From Bacteroidales bacterium (GTDB taxonomy: Bacteria > Bacteroidota > Bacteroidia > Bacteroidales > P3): 64,000 bases of DNA. Made by a program: the position numbers and the translations under genes. The stretch spans positions 1 through 64,000 of the forward strand of contig JAFVCE010000011.1 of NCBI GenBank assembly GCA_017479385.1, read 5' to 3'. Below, piece by piece: positions 9,608 through 17,751 of this stretch. Positions within the stretch are counted from its first letter, which is position 1; each line of letters opens with the position of its first letter. The notes under the pieces were generated by a model that worked only from the letters and a program-made list of their open reading frames with translations, was not told where the DNA came from and made no database searches.

Positions 9608-10354
9608 ATGCCAGCCAACAACATAATAGAGATAAGCAACCTACGCCGCGACTTCGCGGTTGGAACCGAGGTGGTGTACGCCCTGCGCGGACTCTCGTTC
9701 GGCGTGGCCCAAGGCGAATTTGTGAGCATTATGGGCACCTCGGGCAGCGGCAAGTCGACACTGCTCAACATCCTGGGCTGCCTCGACACACCCACCTCGG
9801 GCAGCTACGTTATTGACGGAACCGATGTGGCTCGCCTCTCGCGCAACGAGTTGGCCGACATACGCAACCGCAAAATAGGCTTCGTCTTTCAGAGCTACAA
9901 CCTGCTGCCGCGCACTTCGGTGCTCGAAAACGTGGAACTGCCACTGATGTATAACCGCACCTACAGCTCGCGCCAACGTCGCGAACGCGCCATGGAGGTG
10001 ATAGCCCGCGTGGGGCTCGAGAACCGTGTGCAACACACCTCGGCACAGCTCTCGGGCGGCCAACAGCAACGTGTGGCCATTGCTCGCGCTTTGGTTACAG
10101 ACCCCGTAATCATTCTGGCCGACGAAGCCACCGGCAACCTCGACACCCGCACCTCATACGAGATTATGGCCCTGTTCCAACAGCTGCACGAAGCTGGCAC
10201 AACCATTGCTTTCGTCACCCACGAGCCCGACATTGCTGCCTTTACCAACCGCACCATCAAGCTGCGCGACGGCCACATTGTGGACGACAGCCCTGTCCAT
10301 CCACTCGACGCCCAAGCCGCCCTCGACGCGCTGCCAACCGACGAAGATTATTGA
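9608..10354 (+). CDS. MacB/LolD-type ABC ATPase
   Basis: 248 residues. Walker A GTSGSGKSTLLN, Q-loop FVFQSYNLLPRTSVLENVELP, signature LSGGQQQRVAIARAL and Walker B IILADEATGNLD are all intact. The sequence is that of the LolD/MacB/FtsE ATPase branch that pairs with FtsX-type permeases. Here the ATPase is a separate chain, unlike the fused E. coli MacB. It powers the mechanotransmission pump made with the neighbouring adaptor and permease. The gene lies 12 nt after the adaptor gene and 27 nt before the permease gene. Confidence 0.92.
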   Translation: MPANNIIEISNLRRDFAVGTEVVYALRGLSFGVAQGEFVSIMGTSGSGKSTLLNILGCLDTPTSGSYVIDGTDVARLSRNELADIRNRKIGFVFQSYNLLPRTSVLENVELPLMYNRTYSSRQRRERAMEVIARVGLENRVQHTSAQLSGGQQQRVAIARALVTDPVIILADEATGNLDTRTSYEIMALFQQLHEAGTTIAFVTHEPDIAAFTNRTIKLRDGHIVDDSPVHPLDAQAALDALPTDEDY

Positions 10355-10381
10355 TTAAACCGCCCCAAAAAGCCTCAGCCC

Positions 10382-11602
10382 ATGAACTTTAGCAACCTCC
10401 TACGCCTCGCCCTTCGTGCCATTATGCGCAACAAGACCCGCGCACTGCTCACCATGCTCGGCATCATTATTGGCATTGCCGCCGTTATTGCCATGCTCTC
10501 GCTCGGCGAAAGTGTAAAGAAACGCATGAAGGACGAGTTTGCCTCCATGGGTACCAACAGCATTATGGTGGTACCTGCGCGGCAACATCGCGGAGGGGTC
10601 GATATGGGCAACTCGTCGTCTAAAAGCTTAGACCTGAGCGACTATCGCGCCTTGGTCGAGGGGTGCCACTATGTGGCCGCATTCTCGCCCGAGATAACCT
10701 CGTCGGGGCAGATGATATTTGGGTCGAACAATCACTTCGGGTCGCTCACAGGCGTGGCACCGGGCTACCTGCTAATCAACAACCTCGAGGTGGAGCGCGG
10801 CCTGATGTTTACCGATGCCGACGTGCAGAGTTTGGCCAAAGTGTGCGTCATCGGGCAGACGGTGGTCGACGAGCTTTTTGCCGACGGCACCGACCCGCTG
10901 GGGCAGACCGTGAGGTTCAACAACAAGCCGATGAAGATTATCGGCATTCTGAAAAAGAAAGGCCAGGGCAATATGGGGAGCGACGACGACGACGTGGTGC
11001 TGGCGCCCTACACCACCGTCCAGAAGCGTTTTCTGGGCATAAACTACTTCTTTATGCTGCAGGCCAGTGCCGTATCGCAAGAGGCTTCGCAACTGGCGGC
11101 CGACGAGATTAAGCACATTCTGCGTTCTACACACCACATTTCCGAGGGCGACGACGACGATTTCGACATCTTCACCATGGACCAGGTGCTTTCGTCGATG
11201 GACAAGGTTATGGGCCTCCTCACACTGCTGCTCACCGCCATTGCCAGCATCTCGCTCGTGGTGGGCGGAATTGGCATAATGAACATTATGTACGTCACCG
11301 TAACCGAGCGCACGCGCGAGATAGGGCTGCGCATGGCCATCGGCGCCCGCCAACGCGACATCATGCTGCAGTTTTTGCTCGAGAGCGTGGTGCTGTCGCT
11401 GCTCGGGGGGCTGATTGGCATTGTGGTGGGCATACTTATGGCCTATGGCGGCACGGCGGCCATGGCGCTGAGCTATGCACTTTCCTACAAAGCCATAGGC
11501 ATATCGTTTGTGGTGTGCGTGGCAGTGGGGGTCTTTTTTGGGTGGTATCCTGCCAAGAAGGCAGCCAACCTCGACCCCATTCAGGCCATTCGCTACGAGT
11601 AG
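10382..11602 (+). CDS. MacB-type FtsX-family permease
   Basis: 406 residues. An N-terminal helix (ALLTMLGIIIGIAAVIAMLSLG) precedes a periplasmic MacB-PCD domain of about 230 residues. The C-terminal FtsX domain has three helices and contains the family hallmarks GGIGIMNIMYVTVTERTREIGLRMAIGA and a terminal NLDPIQAIRYE. It is the transmembrane subunit of the tripartite efflux pump and the last gene of the four-gene operon. The stop is TAG, which shows that TAG acts as a normal stop in this genome and bears on the dnaX question below. Confidence 0.92.
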   Translation: MNFSNLLRLALRAIMRNKTRALLTMLGIIIGIAAVIAMLSLGESVKKRMKDEFASMGTNSIMVVPARQHRGGVDMGNSSSKSLDLSDYRALVEGCHYVAAFSPEITSSGQMIFGSNNHFGSLTGVAPGYLLINNLEVERGLMFTDADVQSLAKVCVIGQTVVDELFADGTDPLGQTVRFNNKPMKIIGILKKKGQGNMGSDDDDVVLAPYTTVQKRFLGINYFFMLQASAVSQEASQLAADEIKHILRSTHHISEGDDDDFDIFTMDQVLSSMDKVMGLLTLLLTAIASISLVVGGIGIMNIMYVTVTERTREIGLRMAIGARQRDIMLQFLLESVVLSLLGGLIGIVVGILMAYGGTAAMALSYALSYKAIGISFVVCVAVGVFFGWYPAKKAANLDPIQAIRYE

Positions 11603-11609
11603 CTATTTT

Positions 11610-11632
11610 GGTTCCCCCACGGTGGGGTTACC
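11610..11632 (+). terminator. Short hairpin after the efflux operon
   Basis: GGTTCCCCC and GGGGTTACC arms around ACGGT, starting 8 nt after the stop. It is small and has no clear T run. Confidence 0.4.
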
Positions 11633-11676
11633 ATCGGGCAGAGCTCGGTGGTTTGAGGGCTTTTTTTCGATGGCTA

Positions 11677-11755
11677 ACTGCTTGAATATCAAGGCTTGTT
11701 CGACCTCAATACGACCTTAACCCCTCTTTAATACGACCTCAACCCTGATTTTCAG
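11677..11755 (-). repeat. Dispersed intergenic repeat, copy B
   Basis: On the minus strand it starts CTGAAAATCAGGGTTGAGG, has the core TTAAAGAGGGGTTAAGGTCG and ends in CTTGATATTCAAGCAGTT. It lies between convergent genes. Confidence 0.85.
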
Positions 11756-11854
11756 ATTGTTAGGAGGGGGTATTTTTTGCTCGTTTTTGAGGAATTTGAG
11801 TCTTTTTGCGGAGGTGGGATTTTGGGGCGATTTGAGGGGTTGTGGTGGTAAAAA

Positions 11855-11887
11855 TTTAGGCGCCGGACCTGCGGTCCGGCGCCTAAA
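11855..11887 (-). terminator. Terminator of the acyl-CoA dehydrogenase gene
   Basis: Perfect 15-bp stem (TTTAGGCGCCGGACC and its complement) with a 3-nt loop TGC. On the minus strand a run of T follows. It begins 29 nt after the stop. Confidence 0.8.
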
Positions 11888-11916
11888 AGAACTTTGTGTT
11901 GCTTCTCTACGGTTGC

Positions 11917-13626
11917 TTATTGGGCGCGGAACGAGGTTAGGTCGTCGGCCGTGAAGTGCATAACGTAGTAGGCTTTGGCACAGACATCCTCTTCGGTGAG
12001 GCGGACGTAGACGTTGGCGCTCTTCTCGAACAGGTCGGGGCAACGTGTGGCGTCGTCGAGAATGAGGAGGCTCATGACGAGTTCGGCCGTCATATCGTAG
12101 AGGCGGCGGGCCAAGAAGTCGTGCAACTCTTGGTTGGCCTGCTCTTTGACGTAGTTGACGGCTTTTTCGTAGAGGTCGACCAGTGTTGCAATGCGCGCCT
12201 TGAGCGGTTGCATGGCGGGGCTGACCTCGGTTTGCAACATATCGCGCAGCACGGAGAGGTAGGTGCCGTTGGTAACGTAGCGAATGGCGGCCACAACCTG
12301 GAGCTGCGTGGTGCCTTCGTAGATAGAGAAGATACGCGCGTCGCGATAGAGGCGTTGGCTCTTGTATTCCATAATGAAGCCCGAACCGCCGTGAATGCTT
12401 ATGGCGTCGTAGGCGTTTTGCGAGGCGTACTCGCTGTTCATGCCCTTTGCCAGCGGGGTGAAAGCGTCGGCCAGCTTCGAGTAGAGTTTCATCTCGGTGC
12501 GCTCCTCGGGGGTGAGCTTGCGATAGCGACCAATGTCTTCGAGGCTCTTGTAGAGGTCTACGTAGCGAGCGGTTTGGTAGAGGAGCGAGCGACCGGCGTC
12601 GAGCTTGGCTTTCATGCGCGAAAGCATATCGTAAACGGCTGGGAAGTTGATTATTTTTTCGCCAAACTGTGCGCGTTCGCGAGCATAGGCCAGGCCTTCG
12701 TTGTAGGCCTCTTGCTCCACGCCCACGCTCTGGGCGGCAATGCCGAGGCGAGCACCGTTCATGAGTGCCATAACATACTTGATGAGGCCCAGCTTGCGGT
12801 CGCCGCAGAGTTCGGCTTTGGCGTTTTTGTAGGTCAGCTCGCAGGTGGGCGAACCGTGGATGCCGAGTTTGTGCTCGATGTGGCGCACGTCGACTCCGCC
12901 GTCGCGCTTGTCGTAGATAAACATAGAGAGGCCGCGGCCATCTTTCGAGCCCTCTTCGCTTCGGGCGAGCACGAGGTGGATGTCGGAGTCGCCGTTGGTG
13001 ATGAAGCGCTTCACGCCGTTGAGGCGCCAGCACTGGTTGGCTTCGTCGTAGGTGGCTTTGAGCATGACGCGTTGCAGGTCGCTACCAGCGTCGGGCTCGG
13101 TGAGGTCCATACTCATGGTTTCGCCAGCACAGATGCGCGGAATGTATTTGGCGCGCTGCTCTTCGGTACCAAATTCGTAGAGTGTGTCGATGCAACTTTG
13201 CAGGCTCCAGATGTTCTGGAAACCGGCATCGGCGGAACTAATCACTTCGCTCATCATCGAGAAGACCACGCTCGGCAGGTTCAGTCCGCCAAAACGGCGG
13301 GGCATACTAACACCGTAAAGGCCGGCTTTGCGCGTAACGTCGAGGTTTTCGAACGTTTTTGAAGCATAAATCATGCGGCCGTTTTCGAGGTGTGGGCCCT
13401 CGAGGTCTACGCTCTCGGAGTTGGGTTCGATGGTGTTGGCTGCCACCTCGCCGGCAATGGCGAGGATGCGACGATAGTTCTCGATGGCGTCGTCGTGGTC
13501 GACGGGGGCGTAGTCGAACTCGGCGGCATCTTTAAAGTTATCTTCTTTCAGCTCCACTAAGCGCTTCATAAGGGGGTGGCTCAGGTGGAAGTCGATTTCG
13601 GGGTGGTCGGTATAGTAGTTAGCCAT
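11917..13626 (-). CDS. Acyl-CoA dehydrogenase family protein
   Basis: 569 residues, the long form common in Bacteroidales. Family marks include MSMDLTEPDAGSDLQRV (substrate/FAD contact), WRLNGVKRFITNGD, a middle beta domain, AREREAQFG-type YARERAQFGEKIINFPAV, and YKSQRLYRDARIFSIYEGTTQLQ near the C-terminal catalytic region. A further helical tail of about 100 residues follows. It oxidises acyl-CoA at C2-C3 and passes electrons to an electron-transferring flavoprotein; etfBA genes lie about 13 kb away (26581-28477). The acyl chain specificity cannot be read from the sequence. It has its own promoter and terminator. Confidence 0.9.
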   Translation of the reverse strand: MANYYTDHPEIDFHLSHPLMKRLVELKEDNFKDAAEFDYAPVDHDDAIENYRRILAIAGEVAANTIEPNSESVDLEGPHLENGRMIYASKTFENLDVTRKAGLYGVSMPRRFGGLNLPSVVFSMMSEVISSADAGFQNIWSLQSCIDTLYEFGTEEQRAKYIPRICAGETMSMDLTEPDAGSDLQRVMLKATYDEANQCWRLNGVKRFITNGDSDIHLVLARSEEGSKDGRGLSMFIYDKRDGGVDVRHIEHKLGIHGSPTCELTYKNAKAELCGDRKLGLIKYVMALMNGARLGIAAQSVGVEQEAYNEGLAYARERAQFGEKIINFPAVYDMLSRMKAKLDAGRSLLYQTARYVDLYKSLEDIGRYRKLTPEERTEMKLYSKLADAFTPLAKGMNSEYASQNAYDAISIHGGSGFIMEYKSQRLYRDARIFSIYEGTTQLQVVAAIRYVTNGTYLSVLRDMLQTEVSPAMQPLKARIATLVDLYEKAVNYVKEQANQELHDFLARRLYDMTAELVMSLLILDDATRCPDLFEKSANVYVRLTEEDVCAKAYYVMHFTADDLTSFRAQ

Positions 13627-13674
13627 TGGTTGTTTTTTGATTTTTTGGTTGGTTGTACTACATGTTTAAAGTTG

Positions 13675-13682
13675 CAAAGGTA
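13675..13682 (-). promoter_or_regulatory. -7 promoter box of the acyl-CoA dehydrogenase gene
   Basis: TACCTTTG on the minus strand, 48 nt before the ATG at 13626. Confidence 0.65.
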
Positions 13683-13784
13683 CGCAATTTTTGTCAATCG
13701 GCGGCAAAAATTTTCGCCCTCGCGGCCAAACAGATTGTAACTCAATGCTTTAAGTGTTAGCACACAGCACTTTCCGGCCCGTTT

Positions 13785-14804
13785 TTAGGCCATTTTTGTC
13801 TCGCCCGTAGCGTGGGGTTTGGCCGCGCTAAGCACCTCGCCAACCTTGTTGGCTACCATTGTTGGCGTGATGGCGGCGAGGCACTGGTAAGTGCCAAAGC
13901 GGCAGGCTTTGCGGCCATAGGCCGAGCAGGGTTGGCAGTCGAGGCCGGCACAGAGGGCGTTGCTGCGTGGCTGGCCGTAGCCGTAGAAACCCAGGTCGGG
14001 ATGGGTGGCGCCCCAAATGCTGACCACGGGAGTGCCCAACGCCGATGCGAAGTGCATATTGGCCGAGTCCATACTAACCATGAGGTCGAGGTCGGCAATG
14101 CTCTTCAGCTCGTCGGCAAAGGGCAATTTGCCAGCCAAAGAGCTGATATTGTGGTGTTTCTGGGCCAATGCCTCGAGGGTTGGCGACTCGGCTTTGCTGC
14201 CATAGAGGGCTACTTGGTAGCCGCGGTTGGCGAGCAAGAGGGCCAACTCTTCGGTGGCTTGGGGCGGATAGATTTTGCCCACATGCTGGGCAAAGGGGGC
14301 GAGGCCCACACGGGGTGAGCCCTCGTGGTGTGGGCGCGAGGGGGTAGGGATGGTAGCGGGGGCGGCCAGCCCCATGCTGCCGAACACGTCGTCGTAGCGC
14401 TGCCACTGGGGGCGCAGAGGGGCCATGTCGCTGTGGTTGAGCATTCGGCGGCGGCCAGCGCGGTCTTTTACCAAACGATAGACCCTGAAGCCGAAGTGGC
14501 CTCGCAGCCAGTGGTGGAGGCGTAACAGCAGCAGGGCACGGTCGACACGATTAACCGCGTGGAGGTCGGCCACAGTGTCGGCCCCGATGTCGCGCAAAGC
14601 CTTGTAGATGAGGCGCGATGGCTGCTGCTTTTTTATCCCAGCAAAAGCCACATTGGGCATTCCGTCAAAGAGCGGTTCGAGCAGCGGCGGGGCGGCCACG
14701 GTGAACTTCACCGCTGGGTTAGCAGCGGCGCGAGCGCGCAGGACAGGGACAAGGATAGCCGCGTCGCCGAGCGCCGAGAGGCGGATGACCAAGACGTGGC
14801 GCAC
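13785..14804 (-). CDS. Glycosyltransferase family 9 (heptosyltransferase-like)
   Basis: 339 residues. The N-terminus MRHVLVIRLSALGDAAILVPVL is the classic GT9 opening. The C-terminal half has a nucleotide-sugar domain with LDLMVSMDSANMHFASALGTPVVSIWG, as in ADP-heptose:LPS heptosyltransferases. A CxxC-type cluster (GLDCQPCSAYGRKACRFG) near residue 300 is common in the Bacteroidota members. It probably adds a sugar to lipopolysaccharide core or another glycan at the inner membrane. The gene starts 2 nt after the DUF4254 gene, so the pair is co-transcribed and may be functionally linked. Confidence 0.85.
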   Translation of the reverse strand: MRHVLVIRLSALGDAAILVPVLRARAAANPAVKFTVAAPPLLEPLFDGMPNVAFAGIKKQQPSRLIYKALRDIGADTVADLHAVNRVDRALLLLRLHHWLRGHFGFRVYRLVKDRAGRRRMLNHSDMAPLRPQWQRYDDVFGSMGLAAPATIPTPSRPHHEGSPRVGLAPFAQHVGKIYPPQATEELALLLANRGYQVALYGSKAESPTLEALAQKHHNISSLAGKLPFADELKSIADLDLMVSMDSANMHFASALGTPVVSIWGATHPDLGFYGYGQPRSNALCAGLDCQPCSAYGRKACRFGTYQCLAAITPTMVANKVGEVLSAAKPHATGETKMA

Positions 14805-14806
14805 GG

Positions 14807-15406
14807 CTATTTGTTGTAGAGTTTGGGGTTGAGCGAGGGGTCGTTATACATCTTCATTTGGCGGTAGACCTTCATCACTTTTTTGCCCGAGGCCAGCTCG
14901 TCGGCCAGCCAGTCTATGGCTTGGGTAAGGTCGTCGCGCTGCTTGACGAGGATGTCGAGCTTGGTTTGGCAGCGAGCGTGGTGCTCGGCCGAAGCTTGGG
15001 GGCGCGAGGCTTCGATACCAAAGTGGTAGATTTTCAGCGCCAGGATAGAGAGGCGGTCTATGGCCCACGCTGGGGTCTCGGTGGCCCAACGGGCGTCGGG
15101 CGCGGGGGCGACGGTGGCATAGCGTTCCAGAAAACGGTCGTCCATTCGCTCCACAAGGTCGGTACGCTCTTGGTTCGAGCGGTCTATGCGGCGTTTCAGC
15201 GCGAGGGCTTCGGTGGGGTCTACGTCGGTTGGGCGCACAAGGTCTTCGAGGTGCCACTGAACGGTGTCTATATAACTTTTTTGCCACAGCAGGGCTTCGA
15301 ACGAACCGTCGGCGTAGGGGTTGCGACAAGGGGCGTCGACCGAATCAACGGCGTGGTAGTCAGCAATTTGCTTGACAAATATATCATAATATTCTATAGC
15401 TTTCAT
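14807..15406 (-). CDS. DUF4254 family protein
   Basis: 199 residues, helix-rich and without signal peptide. I recognise the DUF4254 pattern: Trp- and His-containing N-terminal half (LLWQKSYIDTVQWHLEDL), a central DRLSILALKIYHFGIEASR segment, and CQTKLDILVKQRDDLTQAIDWL near the C-terminus. The function of the family is unknown. In Bacteroidota it is typically beside a GT9 glycosyltransferase, as here, so a role in LPS or glycan assembly is a reasonable inference. The promoter box ends 4 nt before the only plausible ATG, which makes this a good leaderless-mRNA candidate. Confidence 0.8.
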   Translation of the reverse strand: MKAIEYYDIFVKQIADYHAVDSVDAPCRNPYADGSFEALLWQKSYIDTVQWHLEDLVRPTDVDPTEALALKRRIDRSNQERTDLVERMDDRFLERYATVAPAPDARWATETPAWAIDRLSILALKIYHFGIEASRPQASAEHHARCQTKLDILVKQRDDLTQAIDWLADELASGKKVMKVYRQMKMYNDPSLNPKLYNK

Positions 15407-15410
15407 GCTG

Positions 15411-15418
15411 CAAAGTTA
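15411..15418 (-). promoter_or_regulatory. -7 promoter box of the DUF4254-GT9 operon
   Basis: TAACTTTG on the minus strand, then CAGC, then the ATG at 15406. No later in-frame Met is near, so a leaderless transcript is implied. Confidence 0.7.
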
Positions 15419-15533
15419 CACAAAAAATTGTAATTTTCGCCCTTTTGAGGCAACAGTTTTTGGTTTTTTTAACCACAACGTGGTCATTAGGCTTCGCGCC
15501 TATGCAGCACTCGCCTTTTCGGCCTATTTGGAT

Positions 15534-16481
15534 TTAGCTAACATATTTGTGGCCGGGGAGAAAGCGGTTTACGCGTTTGCAATAGTCCTCATATTCGGGG
15601 TACTTGCTGGCGCTGATGCCTTCAGAGAAGCTTGAACTGGCTACAAAAAGCACTATCAGCAGCAGGGCACCAATCATGCTCCAGTTGGCAACGCCCGTAC
15701 CAGCCCCGATGCTGAAGATGTAGAGGCTAACCCAGATGGCCTGCTCTGCCATATAGTTGGGATGTCGGCTACGGTTCCAGAGCCCAATGGTGTTGAAGCC
15801 TTTGTTGTAGGGGGCTGGCAGTTCGTCGAGCTTTTTACCCGAGTTGAGCATAGCCCGCTTGGCGCTTTGGAACTTCCACTGCTGCTCGTCGGCCACAGTT
15901 TCGTAGACAATAAAAGCCAGCATGAGCAGGGCTGCCACGACGTCGACCCAGCCAAAGGGCACGGTAGAGTTCATGCTAACCAAAGCTGGCAGCACGATGA
16001 GCAGCAGGAGCGCGTTTTGGTATATAGAGACAAAAAAGAGGTCGAAGGCCATCCAAGCCCAGCGGTTTTTGAGTAGCGGCGTCTGGCGTAAAAACTGCCA
16101 ACGATAGTCCTCGGTGCCAGTCCAGAACTTGAGTCGATAGGCACCTTTGCGAGCAAAGTTAAAGGTGAGGCGTGCACCCCAAAGGGTGGCCAGCACGGCC
16201 ATCACGACCAAGCGGGTGTGCATACCGCCGTGGGCTGCTATAATCCAGCAATAAACAAATGGCAGGATGCTCCATATTTTGTCGACCTGGCTGTTGTTGC
16301 CCGAAATTTCGCCCACCGCAAAGCATAGCAAAGCGCTGCAGCCCGCGATGATGGCCAGTGTGCGGAGAACCGAGAGTTGTTCGGCGTCGAGCGCGGGACC
16401 AACATAGGCATAAAGCAACGGGCAAACAACGAGCGAAAGCAGCAGTAGGATGGCGATGAGGGGGAGATTCATTTTTTTCAT
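15534..16481 (-). CDS. DUF1295 membrane protein (steroid 5-alpha-reductase-like)
   Basis: 315 residues with about eight hydrophobic segments. The DUF1295 hallmarks are present: VDKIWSILPFVYCW in the N-terminal half, WGARLTFNFARKGAYR, and the cofactor-binding C-terminal motif GLWNRSRHPNYMAEQAIWVSLY. It ends in YPEYEDYCKRVNRFLPG. The family is distantly related to NAD(P)H-dependent membrane reductases acting on lipids or sterols. The real substrate is unknown. The gene starts 13 nt after the MmcQ/YjbR gene on the same strand, so the two form a small operon driven from 16877. Confidence 0.85.
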   Translation of the reverse strand: MKKMNLPLIAILLLLSLVVCPLLYAYVGPALDAEQLSVLRTLAIIAGCSALLCFAVGEISGNNSQVDKIWSILPFVYCWIIAAHGGMHTRLVVMAVLATLWGARLTFNFARKGAYRLKFWTGTEDYRWQFLRQTPLLKNRWAWMAFDLFFVSIYQNALLLLIVLPALVSMNSTVPFGWVDVVAALLMLAFIVYETVADEQQWKFQSAKRAMLNSGKKLDELPAPYNKGFNTIGLWNRSRHPNYMAEQAIWVSLYIFSIGAGTGVANWSMIGALLLIVLFVASSSFSEGISASKYPEYEDYCKRVNRFLPGHKYVS

Positions 16482-16494
16482 AACGAGCGTGTGT

Positions 16495-16851
16495 TTAATT
16501 GGTTTTGTGTTTTGGTTTATACTTGGATTTCACTATCTTATAAGAATTTGTAACCATCTGTGTCGCCAACTCGTGCGAAGCCAGAGCAGGCACAATACCA
16601 ATCCACTGGGCGCGGTGTTGGTAGGGGTTAGTCAGAGCGCTGTGTTGCTCTTTGAGGTCGTCGATGAGTTCGGGCTGGCACTTGACGGTAACAACATCGA
16701 AATTATCTATGTCAAAGTAGCAAAAAATGTGTCCACAAACATAAAAACAGAGTACACTTTGTCCTGTCTTGAAGGCCTGGAACGGCATTTTCTCCTCGAC
16801 ATCGGTACCCTGAAGCAGGCATATCTCTCTCAATTCTTCAACATTGACCAT
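16495..16851 (-). CDS. MmcQ/YjbR family protein
   Basis: 118 residues. The family pattern is visible: MVNVEELREICLLQGTDVEEKMPF at the start, CYFDIDNFDVVTVKCQPEL in the middle and NPYQHRAQWIGI towards the end. MmcQ/YjbR proteins have a CyaY-like fold and are often annotated as DNA-binding, but no clear biochemical role is established. This one is shortened by its lysine-rich tail rather than truncated. It is first in an operon with the DUF1295 membrane protein. Confidence 0.8.
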   Translation of the reverse strand: MVNVEELREICLLQGTDVEEKMPFQAFKTGQSVLCFYVCGHIFCYFDIDNFDVVTVKCQPELIDDLKEQHSALTNPYQHRAQWIGIVPALASHELATQMVTNSYKIVKSKYKPKHKTN

Positions 16852-16876
16852 TGTTTTATTTCGAATTTACAGCCTG

Positions 16877-16884
16877 CAAATTTA
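16877..16884 (-). promoter_or_regulatory. -7 promoter box of the MmcQ-DUF1295 operon
   Basis: TAAATTTG on the minus strand, 25 nt before the ATG at 16851. Confidence 0.65.
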
Positions 16885-16950
16885 CGAAAAATAAATGATA
16901 TATGCGCGAAAATGTTATCCTGTCGGCAAAAAAAATTTTGGTCACTGGGG

Positions 16951-17628
16951 TTAGAGCCGCGAGAGGCACCACGCAAAGGCTCGGGCCATACGGCCAGCGG
17001 GGTCGGCAAAGTGGCCACCTTGTTCCCACACGAGGATGGTGTGGTCTGCGCCAAGTTGGTTAACAAGGCGGTTATGCTCGGCGCGCAGGCGGTCGCCAAC
17101 GCGAGCCATGGTATGGTTACGACTGCGCTCTTCGCGGTCGCCCAAACTGAGGTATGTCAGTCTGGCGTTAGATGGGTAGCGTTCGGCATAGGTTGGCCAA
17201 TCGCCTGCCCAGAGCGAAGGCGAAGCTGCCGCAATGGCTTGGAACACACCCGTTTGGCGAGAAGTCCACAGAGCGAAGAGGCCACCCAGCGAGTAGCCTC
17301 CCAGCACGACGGGCAGGTGGCGCCAGGGCAGGGTCGGCAGAAGCTCGCCGACGACGAATTGCAATGTCTTCTCGGCTCCCAAACCTACCTCGGGGCGGCG
17401 GCTAACAGCTGGTTCTGGCCACGGCATGAGGTCGTACTCCCAGTCGTCGACACAAACAGCCAACAGCACGAACGGCACTCCCGCGGCGGTTATGGCTGCT
17501 GCCTCGGACTGCAACTCCTCGCTTTGGTGGCTGCTGGTCATCTGGACAAGCAGTGCCTGCGGCTCGGCAGCGGCGTAGGCTTCACATCGCTGTGTCCCAA
17601 TGCAATATGTGTGTTTCGTTAGTTCCAT
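16951..17628 (-). CDS. Alpha/beta-hydrolase, putative esterase
   Basis: 225 residues and no signal peptide. The nucleophile elbow GYSLGGLFALW (GxSxG) lies near residue 113, followed by SPSLWAGDW as in enterobactin-esterase/esterase-D like enzymes. A late GGHF supplies the catalytic His. In between, YLSLGDREERSRNHTM is the usual segment of this family before the acid residue. It probably hydrolyses an ester or similar bond in the cytosol; the substrate is not apparent. It is a single-gene unit with its own promoter. Confidence 0.7.
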   Translation of the reverse strand: MELTKHTYCIGTQRCEAYAAAEPQALLVQMTSSHQSEELQSEAAAITAAGVPFVLLAVCVDDWEYDLMPWPEPAVSRRPEVGLGAEKTLQFVVGELLPTLPWRHLPVVLGGYSLGGLFALWTSRQTGVFQAIAAASPSLWAGDWPTYAERYPSNARLTYLSLGDREERSRNHTMARVGDRLRAEHNRLVNQLGADHTILVWEQGGHFADPAGRMARAFAWCLSRL

Positions 17629-17636
17629 TGTGCCTG

Positions 17637-17644
17637 CAAAGTTA
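17637..17644 (-). promoter_or_regulatory. -7 promoter box of the esterase gene
   Basis: TAACTTTG on the minus strand, only 8 nt before the ATG at 17628, so the leader must be very short. Confidence 0.65.
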
Positions 17645-17691
17645 CAAAAAAATTGTCAACAGCCAAAAATAATTTGATTGTAGAGCAAAAG

Positions 17692-17726
17692 CGAGGCCGG
17701 CAGCAGCTGCGCTGCTGCCGGCCTCG
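17692..17726 (-). terminator. Terminator of fbaA
   Basis: Perfect 16-bp stem (CGAGGCCGGCAGCAGC and its complement) with a 3-nt loop TGC, 25 nt after the stop of the aldolase gene. Confidence 0.75.
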
Positions 17727-17751
17727 TGGGGGATGGGTCGTCGGCAACGGG

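Larger units (their letters stand above)
11603..11916. other. Convergent intergenic region
   Basis: No gene seen. It holds a short hairpin, dispersed repeat copy B (11677-11755) and the terminator of the acyl-CoA dehydrogenase gene (11855-11887). Confidence 0.6.
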
